DNA of 64,000 bases from an uncultured Pelagibacteraceae bacterium (GTDB taxonomy: Bacteria; Pseudomonadota; Alphaproteobacteria; Pelagibacterales; Pelagibacteraceae), in assembly GCA_902538915.1 (NCBI GenBank), contig CACBGZ010000002.1, positions 27,329-91,328 of the forward strand, given 5' to 3'. The position numbers and the translations under genes were made by a program. Positions 31,280 through 42,961 of the stretch are shown piece by piece. Under the pieces are notes generated by a model. It was not told the origin of the DNA. It saw only the letters and a list, made by a program, of their open reading frames with translations, and made no database searches. Each line of letters begins with the position of its first letter. The stretch's first letter is position 1.

Positions 31280-32938
31280 TTAGTTCCAATTTCTAAATCC
31301 ACTTGTAAGCGGAAATCTTCTATCTCTACCGAAAGCTTTTGATGTTACCTTTGGTCCAGGTGCTGCTTGAAACCTTTTATATTCAGATCTAGCTAATAAT
31401 TGAGCTGTTTTTTCAACAATTTTTCTTTCAAAACCTTTTGATATAATCTCTTCTACTGAAATTTCTCTTTCTACTAAACCTTTTAAAATTTCATCTAAGA
31501 TTTCATACTCTGGCAAGTTATCAGTATCTTTTTGGTTTTCTTTTAATTCAGCTGTCGGAGCCTTAGTAATTATATTATCAGGAATAACTTTTCCTTTAGG
31601 TCCTTTAAATAACTCAGAAAAATTTTCATTTCTCCACTTACATAACTTAAAAACATCTGTTTTCCATACATCTTTGATAGGGGCAAAACCTCCACACATA
31701 TCACCATACAATGTTGAATACCCAACGGCATACTCGGATTTATTACCAGTTGCAAGTACCATGTAACCATATCTGTTTGACAGGGCCATAAGCAATAATC
31801 CTCTTAACCTTGATTGAATATTTTCCTCTGTAACACCAGGTGAAAAATTTTTCCCATTAAATTTTCCTAAAGTTTTATCAATAATTTTCATGGCTTCATT
31901 TATTTCTAAATTAGAAAATTTAATTTTCAAAAAATTAGCAGTATCATTTGCGTCATTTAAACTCTCTTTTCCTGTAAAAGGGCTTGGAAGCATAATAGCT
32001 TGCACTTTTTCAGGTCCAAAAGCATCAGTTGCTATTGCTGCAACAAGAGCAGAGTCAATTCCACCAGATAAACCTAAAACAACACCAGAAAATTTATTAT
32101 TATTAACATAATCCCTTAATCCAAGAACTAGAGCTTTATACAGTCTCTCTATATCAGAGGTATTTTTATTTAGATTTCCACTACCAACCCATTTTTCATT
32201 TTGTTTTTCAAAATTTATAAATGAAACTTCCTCTTTAAACTCTGAGGAACAAAAAAATTTATTTCCATCATGATTTAAAGCAAAAGAAGAACCATCAAAT
32301 ATTAGCTCATCTTGTCCGCCTGTTCTATTAAGGTAAATTAGTGGAAGTTCAGTTTCTTTTACTCGCGATAAAGCTATACGCTCTCTTTCAAAACTCTTAG
32401 TAATGGTAAATGGCGATGCATTTATTGCAATAATAATCTCTGCTCCAGATTTTGATAGTTTTTCGAGAACTGTTTTTTCCCAAATATCTTCACAAATTGG
32501 TAATCCGAACTTAATATTTTTTATGTCCGCACAATCCTCCAATTTACCTTGAGTGAATATTCTTTGTTCGTCAAAAACTCCAGTATTTGGAAGTTCAAAT
32601 TTATCTTTAATTGCAACTATTCTACCGTTTTCGACAACATAAACTGAATTTTTTATTGATATCTTATCTTTTCTGGGTGCCCCAAATATCAATGCTGATT
32701 TTCTATCTTTTGTAATTTCTACAAGTCTTTTTATTTCACTTTCAACTAAATTTAAAAAATCCTCTCTTAAAACTAAATCATCTATAGGGTATCCAGAAAC
32801 ATAAAGTTCTGGTGCAACTAATAAATCGACATCACTATCTAATTTTGATCTGATAGTTATTAATTTATTTACATTACCAGTAACATCACCCACTAAAGGA
32901 TTTAATTGTGCTAGTGCAATTTTTAGTTTTTTAGTCAT
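31280..32938 (-). CDS. nadE: glutamine-dependent NAD+ synthetase
   Basis: Nitrilase-like N-terminus plus LGLSGGIDSALVAAIATDA. Confidence 0.95.
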   Translation of the reverse strand: MTKKLKIALAQLNPLVGDVTGNVNKLITIRSKLDSDVDLLVAPELYVSGYPIDDLVLREDFLNLVESEIKRLVEITKDRKSALIFGAPRKDKISIKNSVYVVENGRIVAIKDKFELPNTGVFDEQRIFTQGKLEDCADIKNIKFGLPICEDIWEKTVLEKLSKSGAEIIIAINASPFTITKSFERERIALSRVKETELPLIYLNRTGGQDELIFDGSSFALNHDGNKFFCSSEFKEEVSFINFEKQNEKWVGSGNLNKNTSDIERLYKALVLGLRDYVNNNKFSGVVLGLSGGIDSALVAAIATDAFGPEKVQAIMLPSPFTGKESLNDANDTANFLKIKFSNLEINEAMKIIDKTLGKFNGKNFSPGVTEENIQSRLRGLLLMALSNRYGYMVLATGNKSEYAVGYSTLYGDMCGGFAPIKDVWKTDVFKLCKWRNENFSELFKGPKGKVIPDNIITKAPTAELKENQKDTDNLPEYEILDEILKGLVEREISVEEIISKGFERKIVEKTAQLLARSEYKRFQAAPGPKVTSKAFGRDRRFPLTSGFRNWN

Positions 32939-33019
32939 TTTTAAGATATAGTCACTTTTAATTAATATTGTATAGAATTAATAGTCATACTTAATAAGCC
33001 AATTCAATTAAATAAGCTT

Positions 33020-34405
33020 TTAAGAAGCTGCTTTAATAATGTTTTTTGCGTAATTAGAGTTTTTCTTAATTTCATCTGAAATTAAAAAAGCCATTTCTAG
33101 TGCTTGGTCTGAATTAAGTCTTGGATCACAATGAGTATGATATCTACTTGATAAATCTGCATCAGATATTTTTCTTGCTCCACCTGTGCATTCAGTCACA
33201 TCTTGTCCAGTCATTTCTACATGTAATCCACCAGCATATGTTCCCTCTGATTGGTGTATACCAAAAACGTTTTTAACTTCTGCAACAACATTATTAAATG
33301 GTCTAGTTTTAAAACCAGTGGTTGATACAATAGTGTTACCATGCATAGGATCGCAAGACCAAATAACATTTAAACCCTCTTTTTTTATACCTCTAATTAA
33401 TTTTGGTAAAAACTTCTCTACATTCTGATGACCGAATCGGGAAATTAAAGTTATTTTACCTTTTTCATTTTTCGGATTTAAAACTTCGCAAATTTTTGCA
33501 ATTTCATCTGGTTTAGATGTTGGACCACATTTAATACCTATCGGGTTTTCAATACCTTTACAAAATTCAACATGACCCCCATCAAGTTGTCTTGTTCTAT
33601 CACCAATCCAAACGAAGTGAGCCGACGTATCATGATATTCTCCAGTGGTTGAGTCTACTCTAGTCATGCTTTCCTCAAAAGGTAGGTGCAAGGCTTCATG
33701 TGAAGTCCAAAAATTAACTGTGTATAATCTATTATTGAAGTCTGAAGTTATTCCACAAGCTTCCATAAAAGCTAGAGCATCAGCAATTTTATCCTCTAAG
33801 TCCTTAAACTTTTTAGCCTGGGGGCTTTTTTTAATATAATCTAAATTCCATAAATGAACTTTATTTAGATCTGCAAATCCACCTTTTGAAAATGCTCTTA
33901 ATAAGTTAAGTGTAGATGCTGATTGAGAATAAGCTTTAAACATTCTTTTTGGATCTGGTCGTCTGGCTTTCTCATTAAAATCGATTGCGTTAATGTTATC
34001 TCCTAAATAACTTGGTAATTCTTTATCACCTTGTTTTTCTGTGGGCGCACTTCTAGGTTTTGAAAATTGTCCAGCAATTCTTCCAAGTTTAACAACTGGT
34101 AGTGATGCTGAATAAGTTAATATTAAAGACATTTGAAGGATAACTTTAAAAGTATCTCTGATATTGTCCGGATGAAACTCTGCAAAACTTTCAGCACAGT
34201 CTCCTCCTTGTAGAAGGAATGCTTTACCATCAACAACTTTGGCTAATTGTTCTTTTAGGTGCCTAGTCTCGCCTGCAAAAACAAGAGGAGGAAAAGTTTT
34301 AAGTTTATTTAAAACAGTATTCAATTCCTTCTCGTCATCATACGTGGGTATGTGTTTGACAGGAAATTTTCTCCAGCTATTTACTTTCCAATTTTTCATA
34401 TTCAA
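33020..34405 (-). CDS. class II 3-deoxy-7-phosphoheptulonate synthase
   Basis: LQGGDCAESFAEF; RIAGQFSKPRS; WSCDPMHGNT; GGLHVEMTGQDVTECTGG. Confidence 0.95.
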   Translation of the reverse strand: MNMKNWKVNSWRKFPVKHIPTYDDEKELNTVLNKLKTFPPLVFAGETRHLKEQLAKVVDGKAFLLQGGDCAESFAEFHPDNIRDTFKVILQMSLILTYSASLPVVKLGRIAGQFSKPRSAPTEKQGDKELPSYLGDNINAIDFNEKARRPDPKRMFKAYSQSASTLNLLRAFSKGGFADLNKVHLWNLDYIKKSPQAKKFKDLEDKIADALAFMEACGITSDFNNRLYTVNFWTSHEALHLPFEESMTRVDSTTGEYHDTSAHFVWIGDRTRQLDGGHVEFCKGIENPIGIKCGPTSKPDEIAKICEVLNPKNEKGKITLISRFGHQNVEKFLPKLIRGIKKEGLNVIWSCDPMHGNTIVSTTGFKTRPFNNVVAEVKNVFGIHQSEGTYAGGLHVEMTGQDVTECTGGARKISDADLSSRYHTHCDPRLNSDQALEMAFLISDEIKKNSNYAKNIIKAAS

Positions 34406-34434
34406 CTCAAGATTGTTGTAGCAGAGTTTCTATA

Positions 34435-36255
34435 TTATTCAACGGTTACAGATTTGGCTAAATTTCTAGGCTTATCTATATCATAACCTTTTTTTAATGC
34501 TGAATAATAAGCGAGTTTTTGTAATGGCACTGTTAAAAGAAAAGGTAAAAGATCTGCATTTGTAGTTTCAACCTCAATCGTTTCCCAAATATTTTCTGAA
34601 ATAATTTCATCTTTACTTTTATTTGTTATCAATAAAACTTTCGCACCTCTGGCAATTACTTCCTGCATGTTAGAAATAGTTTTTTTATAGTAATCATCCC
34701 TAGGGGCTAGAACAACTACTGGCATACCCTCCTCGATGAGTGCTAACGGCCCATGTTTCATTTCACCGGCAGGATAACCTTCTGCGTGGATATAAGATAA
34801 TTCTTTAAGCTTCAATGCCCCTTCAAGTGCAATCGGATAAGAAAAGCCTCTGCCTAAAAACATTGATCCTTTTGCCTCATTAAAAGTTTTGGATATTGTT
34901 TGAATTTTATTATCAGTTAATAAAGTCTGTTGGACTAAATCGGGCAACTCTTTTAAATCTTTGAGTTTTTTATTGAATAATTCTCTCTTGAGATCCTTTC
35001 TCAAAAAACCAAGTTTTAAGGCTAATAAATAAAGTATCAAAATTTGTCCTAAAAAAGCTTTAGTCGAAGCAACACCAATTTCAATGCCACAATGAATTGG
35101 CAATACAAATTCTGAGTCTCTTGCAATTGAGCTTTCAATAACATTAACTACTGAACATGTCTTCATTTCTTTAGATTTGCATAAGCTTAATGCTGCATAA
35201 GTATCAGCCGTTTCACCAGATTGAGAGACAAATACATATAAAGTATCTTTTTTAAATCTATTTTTTCTATATCTAAACTCTGAAGCTATATCGACATTAA
35301 CATTTAAAGTTGTTAGTTCTTCAAACCAATACTTTGCCATCAAGCATGAATGATAAGCTGTACCACAACCTATTAATGTAATTGTTGAAATTTCATTTAT
35401 TTTCCACGGAAAGTTGAAGATATTAATATCATTATTTGATGTATCTAAGTACTCCTTAATTCCATTTTTTAGAGTAGTTGGTTGTTCCTCTATCTCCTTT
35501 GCCATGAAATGTTTATAATCACCTTTGTCATATTTTTCTTCTTCAGATGACAGTTCTAAAACTTTTTTATTTATCTTTATTCCGTCTTCATTAAAAAATT
35601 CTACGTGATCTTTTTTAATTACACAAAATTCTCCATCACTTAAGTAAGTTATTTTATTGGTCATTGATTTAAGTGCATAGGAGTCTGAACCTAGATAATT
35701 TTCATTTGGACCATAACCCACAGCCAAGGGTGATCCTCTTCTAGCTCCAATAATTAAATCTGGTTGATCTTTAAATATAATTCCTAAAGCAAAACTGCCA
35801 TGAAGAGATTTTAAAGTTTTTGTAATTGAGTTAATAATATTTTCTGTTTTTAAATTCTCTGTAATTAAATGAACGATTACTTCAGTATCTGTTTGTGATT
35901 TAAATTTATGTCCCTTACTAACCAGAAATTTTTTTAACAACGTAGAATTTTCAATTATACCATTGTGAACAACCGAGACATTTTGAGAAGAGTGAGGGTG
36001 AGCATTTATACTATTAGGAAGACCATGCGTCGCCCATCTTACATGTCCGATCCCAATCGTACCAACCATATTTTGAACTACAGAATTTTTTTCAAGATTA
36101 TCAACTCTGCCCTCTAATTTAACTTCATTGATAGATCCAGCAGAAAGAGTTGCGATACCTGCTGAGTCATAGCCTCTATATTCCAATTTCTTAAGAGAAT
36201 TTATAATTGAAGCAGAAACCGGTTTCTTGCTGTTGATACCAATAATTCCACACAT
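34435..36255 (-). CDS. glmS: glutamine--fructose-6-phosphate aminotransferase
   Basis: MCGIIGI; GHVRWATHG; two SIS domains; C-terminal LAKSVTVE. Confidence 0.96.
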   Translation of the reverse strand: MCGIIGINSKKPVSASIINSLKKLEYRGYDSAGIATLSAGSINEVKLEGRVDNLEKNSVVQNMVGTIGIGHVRWATHGLPNSINAHPHSSQNVSVVHNGIIENSTLLKKFLVSKGHKFKSQTDTEVIVHLITENLKTENIINSITKTLKSLHGSFALGIIFKDQPDLIIGARRGSPLAVGYGPNENYLGSDSYALKSMTNKITYLSDGEFCVIKKDHVEFFNEDGIKINKKVLELSSEEEKYDKGDYKHFMAKEIEEQPTTLKNGIKEYLDTSNNDINIFNFPWKINEISTITLIGCGTAYHSCLMAKYWFEELTTLNVNVDIASEFRYRKNRFKKDTLYVFVSQSGETADTYAALSLCKSKEMKTCSVVNVIESSIARDSEFVLPIHCGIEIGVASTKAFLGQILILYLLALKLGFLRKDLKRELFNKKLKDLKELPDLVQQTLLTDNKIQTISKTFNEAKGSMFLGRGFSYPIALEGALKLKELSYIHAEGYPAGEMKHGPLALIEEGMPVVVLAPRDDYYKKTISNMQEVIARGAKVLLITNKSKDEIISENIWETIEVETTNADLLPFLLTVPLQKLAYYSALKKGYDIDKPRNLAKSVTVE

Positions 36256-36257
36256 AT

Positions 36258-36881
36258 TTATTTTTTCTTTCTTTTATAATTTTTAATTTCTGATTGTAAA
36301 GTTCGTGTAAGGGCTAGTGTCTTATTATTTACATTCTTTGTTATTACTGAACCTGCACCAACAACGCTATTTTTACCTATTGTAATTGGAGCAACTAATG
36401 CTGAATTTGATCCAACAAAAGCATTATCTTTTATAATCGTTTTATTTTTTTTAATTCCATCATAATTACATGTAATAGTTCCTGCTCCGACATTAACTGA
36501 CTTACCTATAGTGCTATCACCGATATATGATAAGTGATTTGCTTTAGATTTTTGTCCTAGTGTAGATTTTTTTATTTCAACAAAATTACCAACTTTAGAT
36601 CCTTTTTTTAAAGTTGTGCCAGGTCTTATTCGTGCATAAGGACCAATCTCAACACTGTTCTCAATTTTACAATTTTCAAGATGTGAAAAAGATTTAATAA
36701 CAACATTATTACCAATTTTAACTCTTGACCCAATCACAACATAGGGTTCAATAATTACACTTTTTCCAATTTTTGTATCATTTGAAAAAAAAATGGTTTC
36801 AGGTCCTGACATTTTAACACCCAATTTTAAAAACTTTTTTCTAAGTGTGTCTTGTTGCTTTTGTGAATTTGTTTGTTTCAT
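36258..36881 (-). CDS. GlmU C-terminal acetyltransferase domain only (left-handed beta-helix)
   Basis: Hexapeptide repeats; VEIGPYARIRPGT, FVEIKKSTLG, HLSYIGDSTIG, NVGAGTITCNYDG. No nucleotidyltransferase domain. Confidence 0.82.
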   Translation of the reverse strand: MKQTNSQKQQDTLRKKFLKLGVKMSGPETIFFSNDTKIGKSVIIEPYVVIGSRVKIGNNVVIKSFSHLENCKIENSVEIGPYARIRPGTTLKKGSKVGNFVEIKKSTLGQKSKANHLSYIGDSTIGKSVNVGAGTITCNYDGIKKNKTIIKDNAFVGSNSALVAPITIGKNSVVGAGSVITKNVNNKTLALTRTLQSEIKNYKRKKK

Positions 36882-36952
36882 CTAGGAAATTCTTTATATT
36901 AAGTATATATCTTTCTTAATTCACAAATTATTTCTTAAAAATACTTTTGATA

Positions 36953-37636
36953 ATGAGCCAACAATATACAATTCTTTTTGATTTAGATGGTACTTTAGTA
37001 GATACAGCGCCAGATTTAATGCGTGCTCATAATCATGTCATGAAAAAATTTGGGTATCCTACAAAATCTACAGAGGAAATAAGAAATTTGGTTGGTCAAG
37101 GTGCGGGGGCTATGCTTGGTAGATCTATTTGGGGACAAGCTAAAAAAGAATTTGGCAAAGTTCAGGATAAAAATGTTAAAGAAGCAATGGTTAAAGATTT
37201 TGTGGACTTTTATGGTAAAAATATTGTCAATGAGAGTACATTAATTAACGGTGTTAAAGATTTTTTAATTTGGGCCAAAGAAAAAAATATATCAATGGCT
37301 GTTTGTACAAATAAACAAGAACATCTAGCAGTTGATCTATTAAAAAAAATTGGTATTTACGACTTTTTTGAGTATGTTGCTGGACACAACACTTTTGATT
37401 ATTGCAAACCAGATCCAAGACACCTAACCTCAGTCATAGAAATATTAAATGGAGATATAAAAAAAAGCTTGATGATTGGTGATAGTGAAACAGACGCTAA
37501 TGCTGCTAAAGACGCTGGAATACCAGTTATTCTACTAGAAGACGGATATACAGAAAAAAAAATAACAGAAATTTATCACAATCACTTAATAAAAGACTTT
37601 GTAGGTATTGAAAAAATTGTATCAAAATATCTTTAA
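36953..37636 (+). CDS. gph: HAD-superfamily phosphoglycolate phosphatase-like
   Basis: LFDLDGTLVDTAPDL; CTNKQ; KPDPRHL; MIGDSETDANAAKDAG. Confidence 0.88.
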   Translation: MSQQYTILFDLDGTLVDTAPDLMRAHNHVMKKFGYPTKSTEEIRNLVGQGAGAMLGRSIWGQAKKEFGKVQDKNVKEAMVKDFVDFYGKNIVNESTLINGVKDFLIWAKEKNISMAVCTNKQEHLAVDLLKKIGIYDFFEYVAGHNTFDYCKPDPRHLTSVIEILNGDIKKSLMIGDSETDANAAKDAGIPVILLEDGYTEKKITEIYHNHLIKDFVGIEKIVSKYL

Positions 37637-37690
37637 GATTGATTATTTTTTTTTAACTATTAAAAACTAAATCGTAAATAAGGAGTTTTT

Positions 37691-39193
37691 TTGATAGTTC
37701 ATAATGTGAAAGTTTATCCATCCAAAATCCATCTACCGAAAAAAAAACAGCTTGCCTGGAAGTTAGCTGAAATAGCAGCCGATAATGCAAAACTTAACAA
37801 GGATTGTGTTGAGATGGTTATTAATAGAATAATCGATAATGCATCTGTAGCGATAGCATCATTGAATAGAAGACCAGTAATTTCGTCTAGGGACATGGCA
37901 TTAAAACATTCTAGAAAAAATGGAGCCACATTATTTGGTGTAAATAGCAAGCTAAAGTTTGATTGTGAATGGGCGGCATGGTCAAACGGTACAGCCGTAA
38001 GAGAACTAGATTTTCATGATACTTTTTTAGCAGCTGACTATAGTCATCCTGGAGATAATATACCTCCACTTATAAGTGTTGCTCAACAAAATAAAAAAAG
38101 TGGTTTAGATCTTTTAAAAGGAATCATCACTGCATATGAAGTTCAAGTAAATTTAGTAAAAGGAATTTGTTTGCATAAGCATAAAGTTGATCACATTGCC
38201 CATTTAGGTCCAAGTGTTGCCGCTGGATTAGGAACAATGCTTAAATTAAACATTGAAACTATTTATCAAGCTATTCAGCAAGCGTTGCACACAACTATTT
38301 CTACCAGACAATCAAGAAAGGGTGAAATATCAAGTTGGAAAGCTTATGCTCCAGCTCATGCAGGAAAACTTGCGATAGAAGCTGTAGACAGAGTCATGAG
38401 AGGTGAAGGTGCCCCAAGTCCAATTTATGAGGGTGAAGACAGTGTAATAGCAAGAATTTTAGATGGAAAAAAAGCTTTGTATAAAGTCCCTTTGCCTAAA
38501 AAAGGTGAAACCAAAAAAGCAATATTAGAAACGTATACAAAAGAATATTCAGCTGAATATCAATCTCAAGCTTTAATAGATTTAGCAAAGAAACTAAGAA
38601 AAAAAATAGATAATTTAAGTCAAATAAAAAAAATAGATATTTATACAAGTCATCACACCCATTACGTAATTGGAACAGGCGCAAATGATCCTCAAAAAAT
38701 GGATCCAAATGCAAGCAGAGAAACTTTAGATCACTCAATTATGTACATATTTGCTGTCGCTTTAGAGGACGGTAATTGGCATCATATAAAGTCTTATACG
38801 AAAGCTAGGGCGAAAAGGAAAAGCACCTTAAAAATTTGGAGATCAATTAAAACACACGAGGATAAAAAATGGACTAAAAAGTATCACAATCCAAACCCTA
38901 AAAAAAAGTCATTCGGTGCTAAAGTTGTTATTACTCTAAAAAATGGAAAAAAAATATCAGAGCAACAAGATAGAGCGGATGCACATCCCTATGGATCTCG
39001 ACCATTTAAAAGACTAAACTATATAAACAAATTTTTAACTTTAACAGAGAATATTATCGATAAAAAAGAGAGTGATAGGTTTTTAAAAACTGTTCAAAAC
39101 TTAAAAAAATTAAAATCTGGTCAACTAGATAAGCTCAATATTGAGATAAAAAGAAATAAAATTAAAAAAAATCTAAAGAAAGGTATTTTCTAA
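37691..39193 (+). CDS. prpD: 2-methylcitrate dehydratase (MmgE/PrpD)
   Basis: PrpD family sequence; TTG start with aaggag upstream; adjacent prpB and prpC. Confidence 0.9.
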   Translation: MIVHNVKVYPSKIHLPKKKQLAWKLAEIAADNAKLNKDCVEMVINRIIDNASVAIASLNRRPVISSRDMALKHSRKNGATLFGVNSKLKFDCEWAAWSNGTAVRELDFHDTFLAADYSHPGDNIPPLISVAQQNKKSGLDLLKGIITAYEVQVNLVKGICLHKHKVDHIAHLGPSVAAGLGTMLKLNIETIYQAIQQALHTTISTRQSRKGEISSWKAYAPAHAGKLAIEAVDRVMRGEGAPSPIYEGEDSVIARILDGKKALYKVPLPKKGETKKAILETYTKEYSAEYQSQALIDLAKKLRKKIDNLSQIKKIDIYTSHHTHYVIGTGANDPQKMDPNASRETLDHSIMYIFAVALEDGNWHHIKSYTKARAKRKSTLKIWRSIKTHEDKKWTKKYHNPNPKKKSFGAKVVITLKNGKKISEQQDRADAHPYGSRPFKRLNYINKFLTLTENIIDKKESDRFLKTVQNLKKLKSGQLDKLNIEIKRNKIKKNLKKGIF

Positions 39194-40089
39194 TGCATTT
39201 TGTTGAAAAAGAGCCTCCACAAAAAAGAATGGATTTGGATGATAAACTTAAATCTAATAAAATTTTAAGAGTTCCTGGAGCATATAACCCTCTGACTGCT
39301 AAATTAATTGAAGAAATAGGCTATGATGCGGTTTATGTCTCTGGCGGTGTGATGGCTAATGATCTTGGTTTTCCAGATATTGGATTAACCACATTACAAG
39401 ATGTGAGCACTAGATCATATTTAATTTCAAGAGTTACAAATTTACCTACAATCGTTGACATAGATACAGGTTTTAAATCTTGTAAAGAAACCATTGAAAC
39501 TTTTGAGCAATTTGGGATTTCAGCTGTACATTTAGAGGATCAAATTGAAAGGAAAAGATGTGGTCATCTTGATAATAAAGAATTAATTTCGACTGATGCA
39601 ATGGTTAAAAAAATTAAAGAATGTGTCTCTGCAAAAAAAGATAAAAATTTTAAAATCATTGCTAGATCAGATGCAAAAAGTGTTGAGGGGATCGATAAGA
39701 TGATAGAGAGATGTAAAGCATACATCGATGCTGGAGCCGAAATAGTTTTTCCAGAAGCATTAAGTGATGAAAAAGATTTTGAGAAAGTTAGAAAAGAATT
39801 GTCTTGCTATTTATTGGCGAATATGACCGAATTCGGTAAATCAAAATTATTTAATTATAAAGAATTAGAGCAATTAGGTTACAACATAGTGATTTATCCT
39901 GTTACTACTCAACGGTTGGCTATGAAAAATGTTGAGGATGGGTTGAGAGACATTTATGCAAATGGACATCAAAATAATATTATTGATAAAATGCAAACGA
40001 GAAAAAGATTATATGAGCTTGTTGACTACGAAAAATATAATAGTTTAGACGAAAAAATATATAATTTTAGTACTGAAGGACATGAGTAA
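39193..40089 (+). CDS. prpB: methylisocitrate lyase
   Basis: RVPGAYNPLTAKLIEEIGYDAVYVSGG; DIDTGF; HLEDQIERKRCGH. Confidence 0.93.
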   Translation: MHFVEKEPPQKRMDLDDKLKSNKILRVPGAYNPLTAKLIEEIGYDAVYVSGGVMANDLGFPDIGLTTLQDVSTRSYLISRVTNLPTIVDIDTGFKSCKETIETFEQFGISAVHLEDQIERKRCGHLDNKELISTDAMVKKIKECVSAKKDKNFKIIARSDAKSVEGIDKMIERCKAYIDAGAEIVFPEALSDEKDFEKVRKELSCYLLANMTEFGKSKLFNYKELEQLGYNIVIYPVTTQRLAMKNVEDGLRDIYANGHQNNIIDKMQTRKRLYELVDYEKYNSLDEKIYNFSTEGHE

Positions 40090-41213
40090 TGAGTGATGAT
40101 ATAAAAAAAGGTCTACTTGGAATTGTAGTTGATGAAACAGAAGTTTCAAAAGTCATGCCTGAAATTAATTCTCTCACTTATAGAGGATACGCTGCTCAAG
40201 ATTTGTGTGCTAAATGTAAATTTGAGGAAGTAGCATATCTAATTCTAAATGGAGAGCTTCCAAATAAAAAACAATTAAAAAATTTTGAAAAGCAAGAAAG
40301 AAAGGAGAGGAAATTATCTAAAACTTTACTTGAAGATATCAAAAAATTTCCAAAAAAAGCTCATCCTATGGATGTAGCAAGAACAGCTGTGAGTATAATG
40401 GGGCTTGAGGATAAAGAGACAAAAGACAATTCACCAAAAGCTAACATGCGGAAAGTGATGCGAATTTTCGCAAGAATGCCTGTGGCTCTTGCAGCTTTTT
40501 ATAGATCAAGAAAAGGTAAAAAAATTATTCCTCCAAAAAGTAATTTATCCTTTTCGGAGAATTTTTTTCATATGTGTTTTGGTAAAGTGCCTAATAAAGA
40601 TATTGTAAAAGCTTTTGATGTATCTTTAATTCTTTATGCCGAACATAGTTTTAATGTCTCAACTTTTACAGCAAGAACAATTACCAGCAGTTTGTCAGAT
40701 ATTCATGGTGCAATCACTGGGGCAATTGCAAGTTTAAAAGGTCCATTACACGGCGGTGCGAATGAAGAGGTGATGCATATGATGAATAAAATTAAAAAGC
40801 CAGAAAATGCTCTTAAATGGATTAATAAAGCACTTGATAATAAAGATGTTGTTATGGGATTTGGCCATAGAGTTTACAAAAGTGGAGACTCAAGAGTGCC
40901 AACTATGAGAGAGTATTTTGGCAAAGTAGCAAAAATTAAAAAAGATAAAAAATTTGAAAAAATTTACGACATTGTTGAAAAAGTGATGATCGACAGGAAA
41001 AACATTTACCCCAACGTTGATTATCCGACTGGACCTACTTACCATTTGATGGGTTTCGACACTGATTTTTTTACACCTATTTTTGTGATATCAAGAATAA
41101 CTGGTTGGTCAGCTCATATAATCGAACAACACGCTGCAAATAAACTTATTAGACCACTTGCTAGTTATAAAGGTAGTCAACATCGTAAAGTGGTTCGATT
41201 AAACCAAAGATAA
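40089..41213 (+). CDS. prpC: 2-methylcitrate synthase / citrate synthase family
   Basis: LTYRGYAAQDL; LYAEHSFNVSTF; GPLHGGANEEVM; GFGHRVYKSGDSR. Confidence 0.92.
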   Translation: MSDDIKKGLLGIVVDETEVSKVMPEINSLTYRGYAAQDLCAKCKFEEVAYLILNGELPNKKQLKNFEKQERKERKLSKTLLEDIKKFPKKAHPMDVARTAVSIMGLEDKETKDNSPKANMRKVMRIFARMPVALAAFYRSRKGKKIIPPKSNLSFSENFFHMCFGKVPNKDIVKAFDVSLILYAEHSFNVSTFTARTITSSLSDIHGAITGAIASLKGPLHGGANEEVMHMMNKIKKPENALKWINKALDNKDVVMGFGHRVYKSGDSRVPTMREYFGKVAKIKKDKKFEKIYDIVEKVMIDRKNIYPNVDYPTGPTYHLMGFDTDFFTPIFVISRITGWSAHIIEQHAANKLIRPLASYKGSQHRKVVRLNQR

Positions 41214-41222
41214 AGTAATTAT

Positions 41223-41990
41223 TTATGATTTAATGTTGTAACCTTTTTTCAAAAGTATTGTTACGACCATCACACAAATCACTAAAAACGAAATCATTGT
41301 CCCAATACTAATCCAAATATTAAAGTCTGACACTCCATAAAATGAAAATCTTAATCCGTTAATCAAATAAACTACAGGATTAAAGTATGTAACCATTTGC
41401 CAGAATTCTGGCAACATATCTAACGAATATAAACTTCCACCTAAGAAGACCATCGGTGTAATCACCAAAGAGGGTATGATAGACATTTGTTCAAAATTTG
41501 TGCTCATCAAACCAATTAAAAATCCAAATAATGCAAAAGTAAATGAAACTAGAATTAACAAAAAAATCATTAATAATGGATGCTTAACTTCAACATCAAC
41601 AAAAAACATCGATGTTATAAATATCATTACACCTACAATTAATGTTTTAGTTGCTCCAGCTCCCACGAAAGCCAAAACTACTTCAAAGGTGGAAATAGGT
41701 GCAGCTAAAATTTCATAAATTGTTCCATTAAATTTAGGAAAAAAAATTCCAAAAGATGTATTACTGATTGATTGTGTTAGTAAAGTTAACATTAATAAAC
41801 CAGGAACAATATATGATCCATAACTTATGCCATCAATTTTTTGAACATATCCTCCAATTACTGAACCAAAAACAATAAAATATAATGATGTAGATAAAAC
41901 AGGTGATAATAGTGATTGAGTTAAGGTTCTTCTAAACCGATCCATTTCATGTAAATAAATAGCTTTCAACGCTTGAAAATTAAATTTCAT
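41223..41990 (-). CDS. ABC-2 type transporter permease
   Basis: Six TM; ABC2_membrane pattern, adjacent ATPase. Confidence 0.88.
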   Translation of the reverse strand: MKFNFQALKAIYLHEMDRFRRTLTQSLLSPVLSTSLYFIVFGSVIGGYVQKIDGISYGSYIVPGLLMLTLLTQSISNTSFGIFFPKFNGTIYEILAAPISTFEVVLAFVGAGATKTLIVGVMIFITSMFFVDVEVKHPLLMIFLLILVSFTFALFGFLIGLMSTNFEQMSIIPSLVITPMVFLGGSLYSLDMLPEFWQMVTYFNPVVYLINGLRFSFYGVSDFNIWISIGTMISFLVICVMVVTILLKKGYNIKS

Positions 41991-42915
41991 TGTTCTCCCT
42001 TACTAATGATACGAATATTTTTTCAAGATTACTTTGCTCAGTTTTAAGGTCTCTGAGTTTCAAGCCAGCATCTTTAATATCTTGTAATAAATTTGTTATA
42101 CCAGTTTGCTTTTCGTGAAGATTGTAAGTGTAAATTAATGACATTTTGTTAACACCAAAATTTAGACTATATTTGCTTAGAGTATCAGGTATTTTTATAA
42201 TATCATCTTGCAATTCAATAGTTAAAGTTTTTTGACCCATCTTTTTTAACAATTCTTTTTTTTCTTCAACAACGATGATTTCACCTTGATTTATAACACC
42301 AACTCTATCAGCTATAGCTTCTGCTTCCTCAATGTAATGAGTGGTTAAAATAATTGTCACTCCTGTCTCTCTTAAAGATTCAACGACCTTCCACATTTCC
42401 TGTCTTAATTCTACGTCTACACCAGCCGTTGGTTCATCTAAAAATAGTATTTGTGGTTCATGAGATAGGGCTTTTGCAATTAAAACTCTCCTTTTCATTC
42501 CACCTGATAACTGACGGAGAATTCGATCCTTTTTATCCCATAAACTTAACTGTTTTAAAACTTTTTCAATATGAGCAGGATCTGGTTTTTTTCCGTATAA
42601 ACCTCTTGAATAAGATACATTATTAAAAACTGTTTCAAATTGCTCTAAAGTTAATTCTTGAGGAACTAAACCAATTCTAGATCTTGTTTCTCTGTAATCA
42701 TCAATAATATCGAAACCTTCTACAGCGATTTCACCACAGGTAGGTTTTACAATACCACAAATAATGTTAATCAAAGTAGTTTTGCCAGCTCCATTTGGAC
42801 CTAGCATTGCAAAAATTTCACCTTTTTTAATATTAAGATTAATATTTTTTAAGGCAGTTAAACCATTTTTATAAACTTTCGAGAGATTATTAATCGCAAT
42901 TTGATTGTCTAGCAT
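41980..42915 (-). CDS. ABC-2 type transporter ATP-binding protein
   Basis: [36 protein letters not shown]. Confidence 0.92.
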   Translation of the reverse strand: MLDNQIAINNLSKVYKNGLTALKNINLNIKKGEIFAMLGPNGAGKTTLINIICGIVKPTCGEIAVEGFDIIDDYRETRSRIGLVPQELTLEQFETVFNNVSYSRGLYGKKPDPAHIEKVLKQLSLWDKKDRILRQLSGGMKRRVLIAKALSHEPQILFLDEPTAGVDVELRQEMWKVVESLRETGVTIILTTHYIEEAEAIADRVGVINQGEIIVVEEKKELLKKMGQKTLTIELQDDIIKIPDTLSKYSLNFGVNKMSLIYTYNLHEKQTGITNLLQDIKDAGLKLRDLKTEQSNLEKIFVSLVRENNEI

Positions 42916-42961
42916 GAAGTCAGATATATAACTATTAATTCACTTAATACAATCTTGTATA

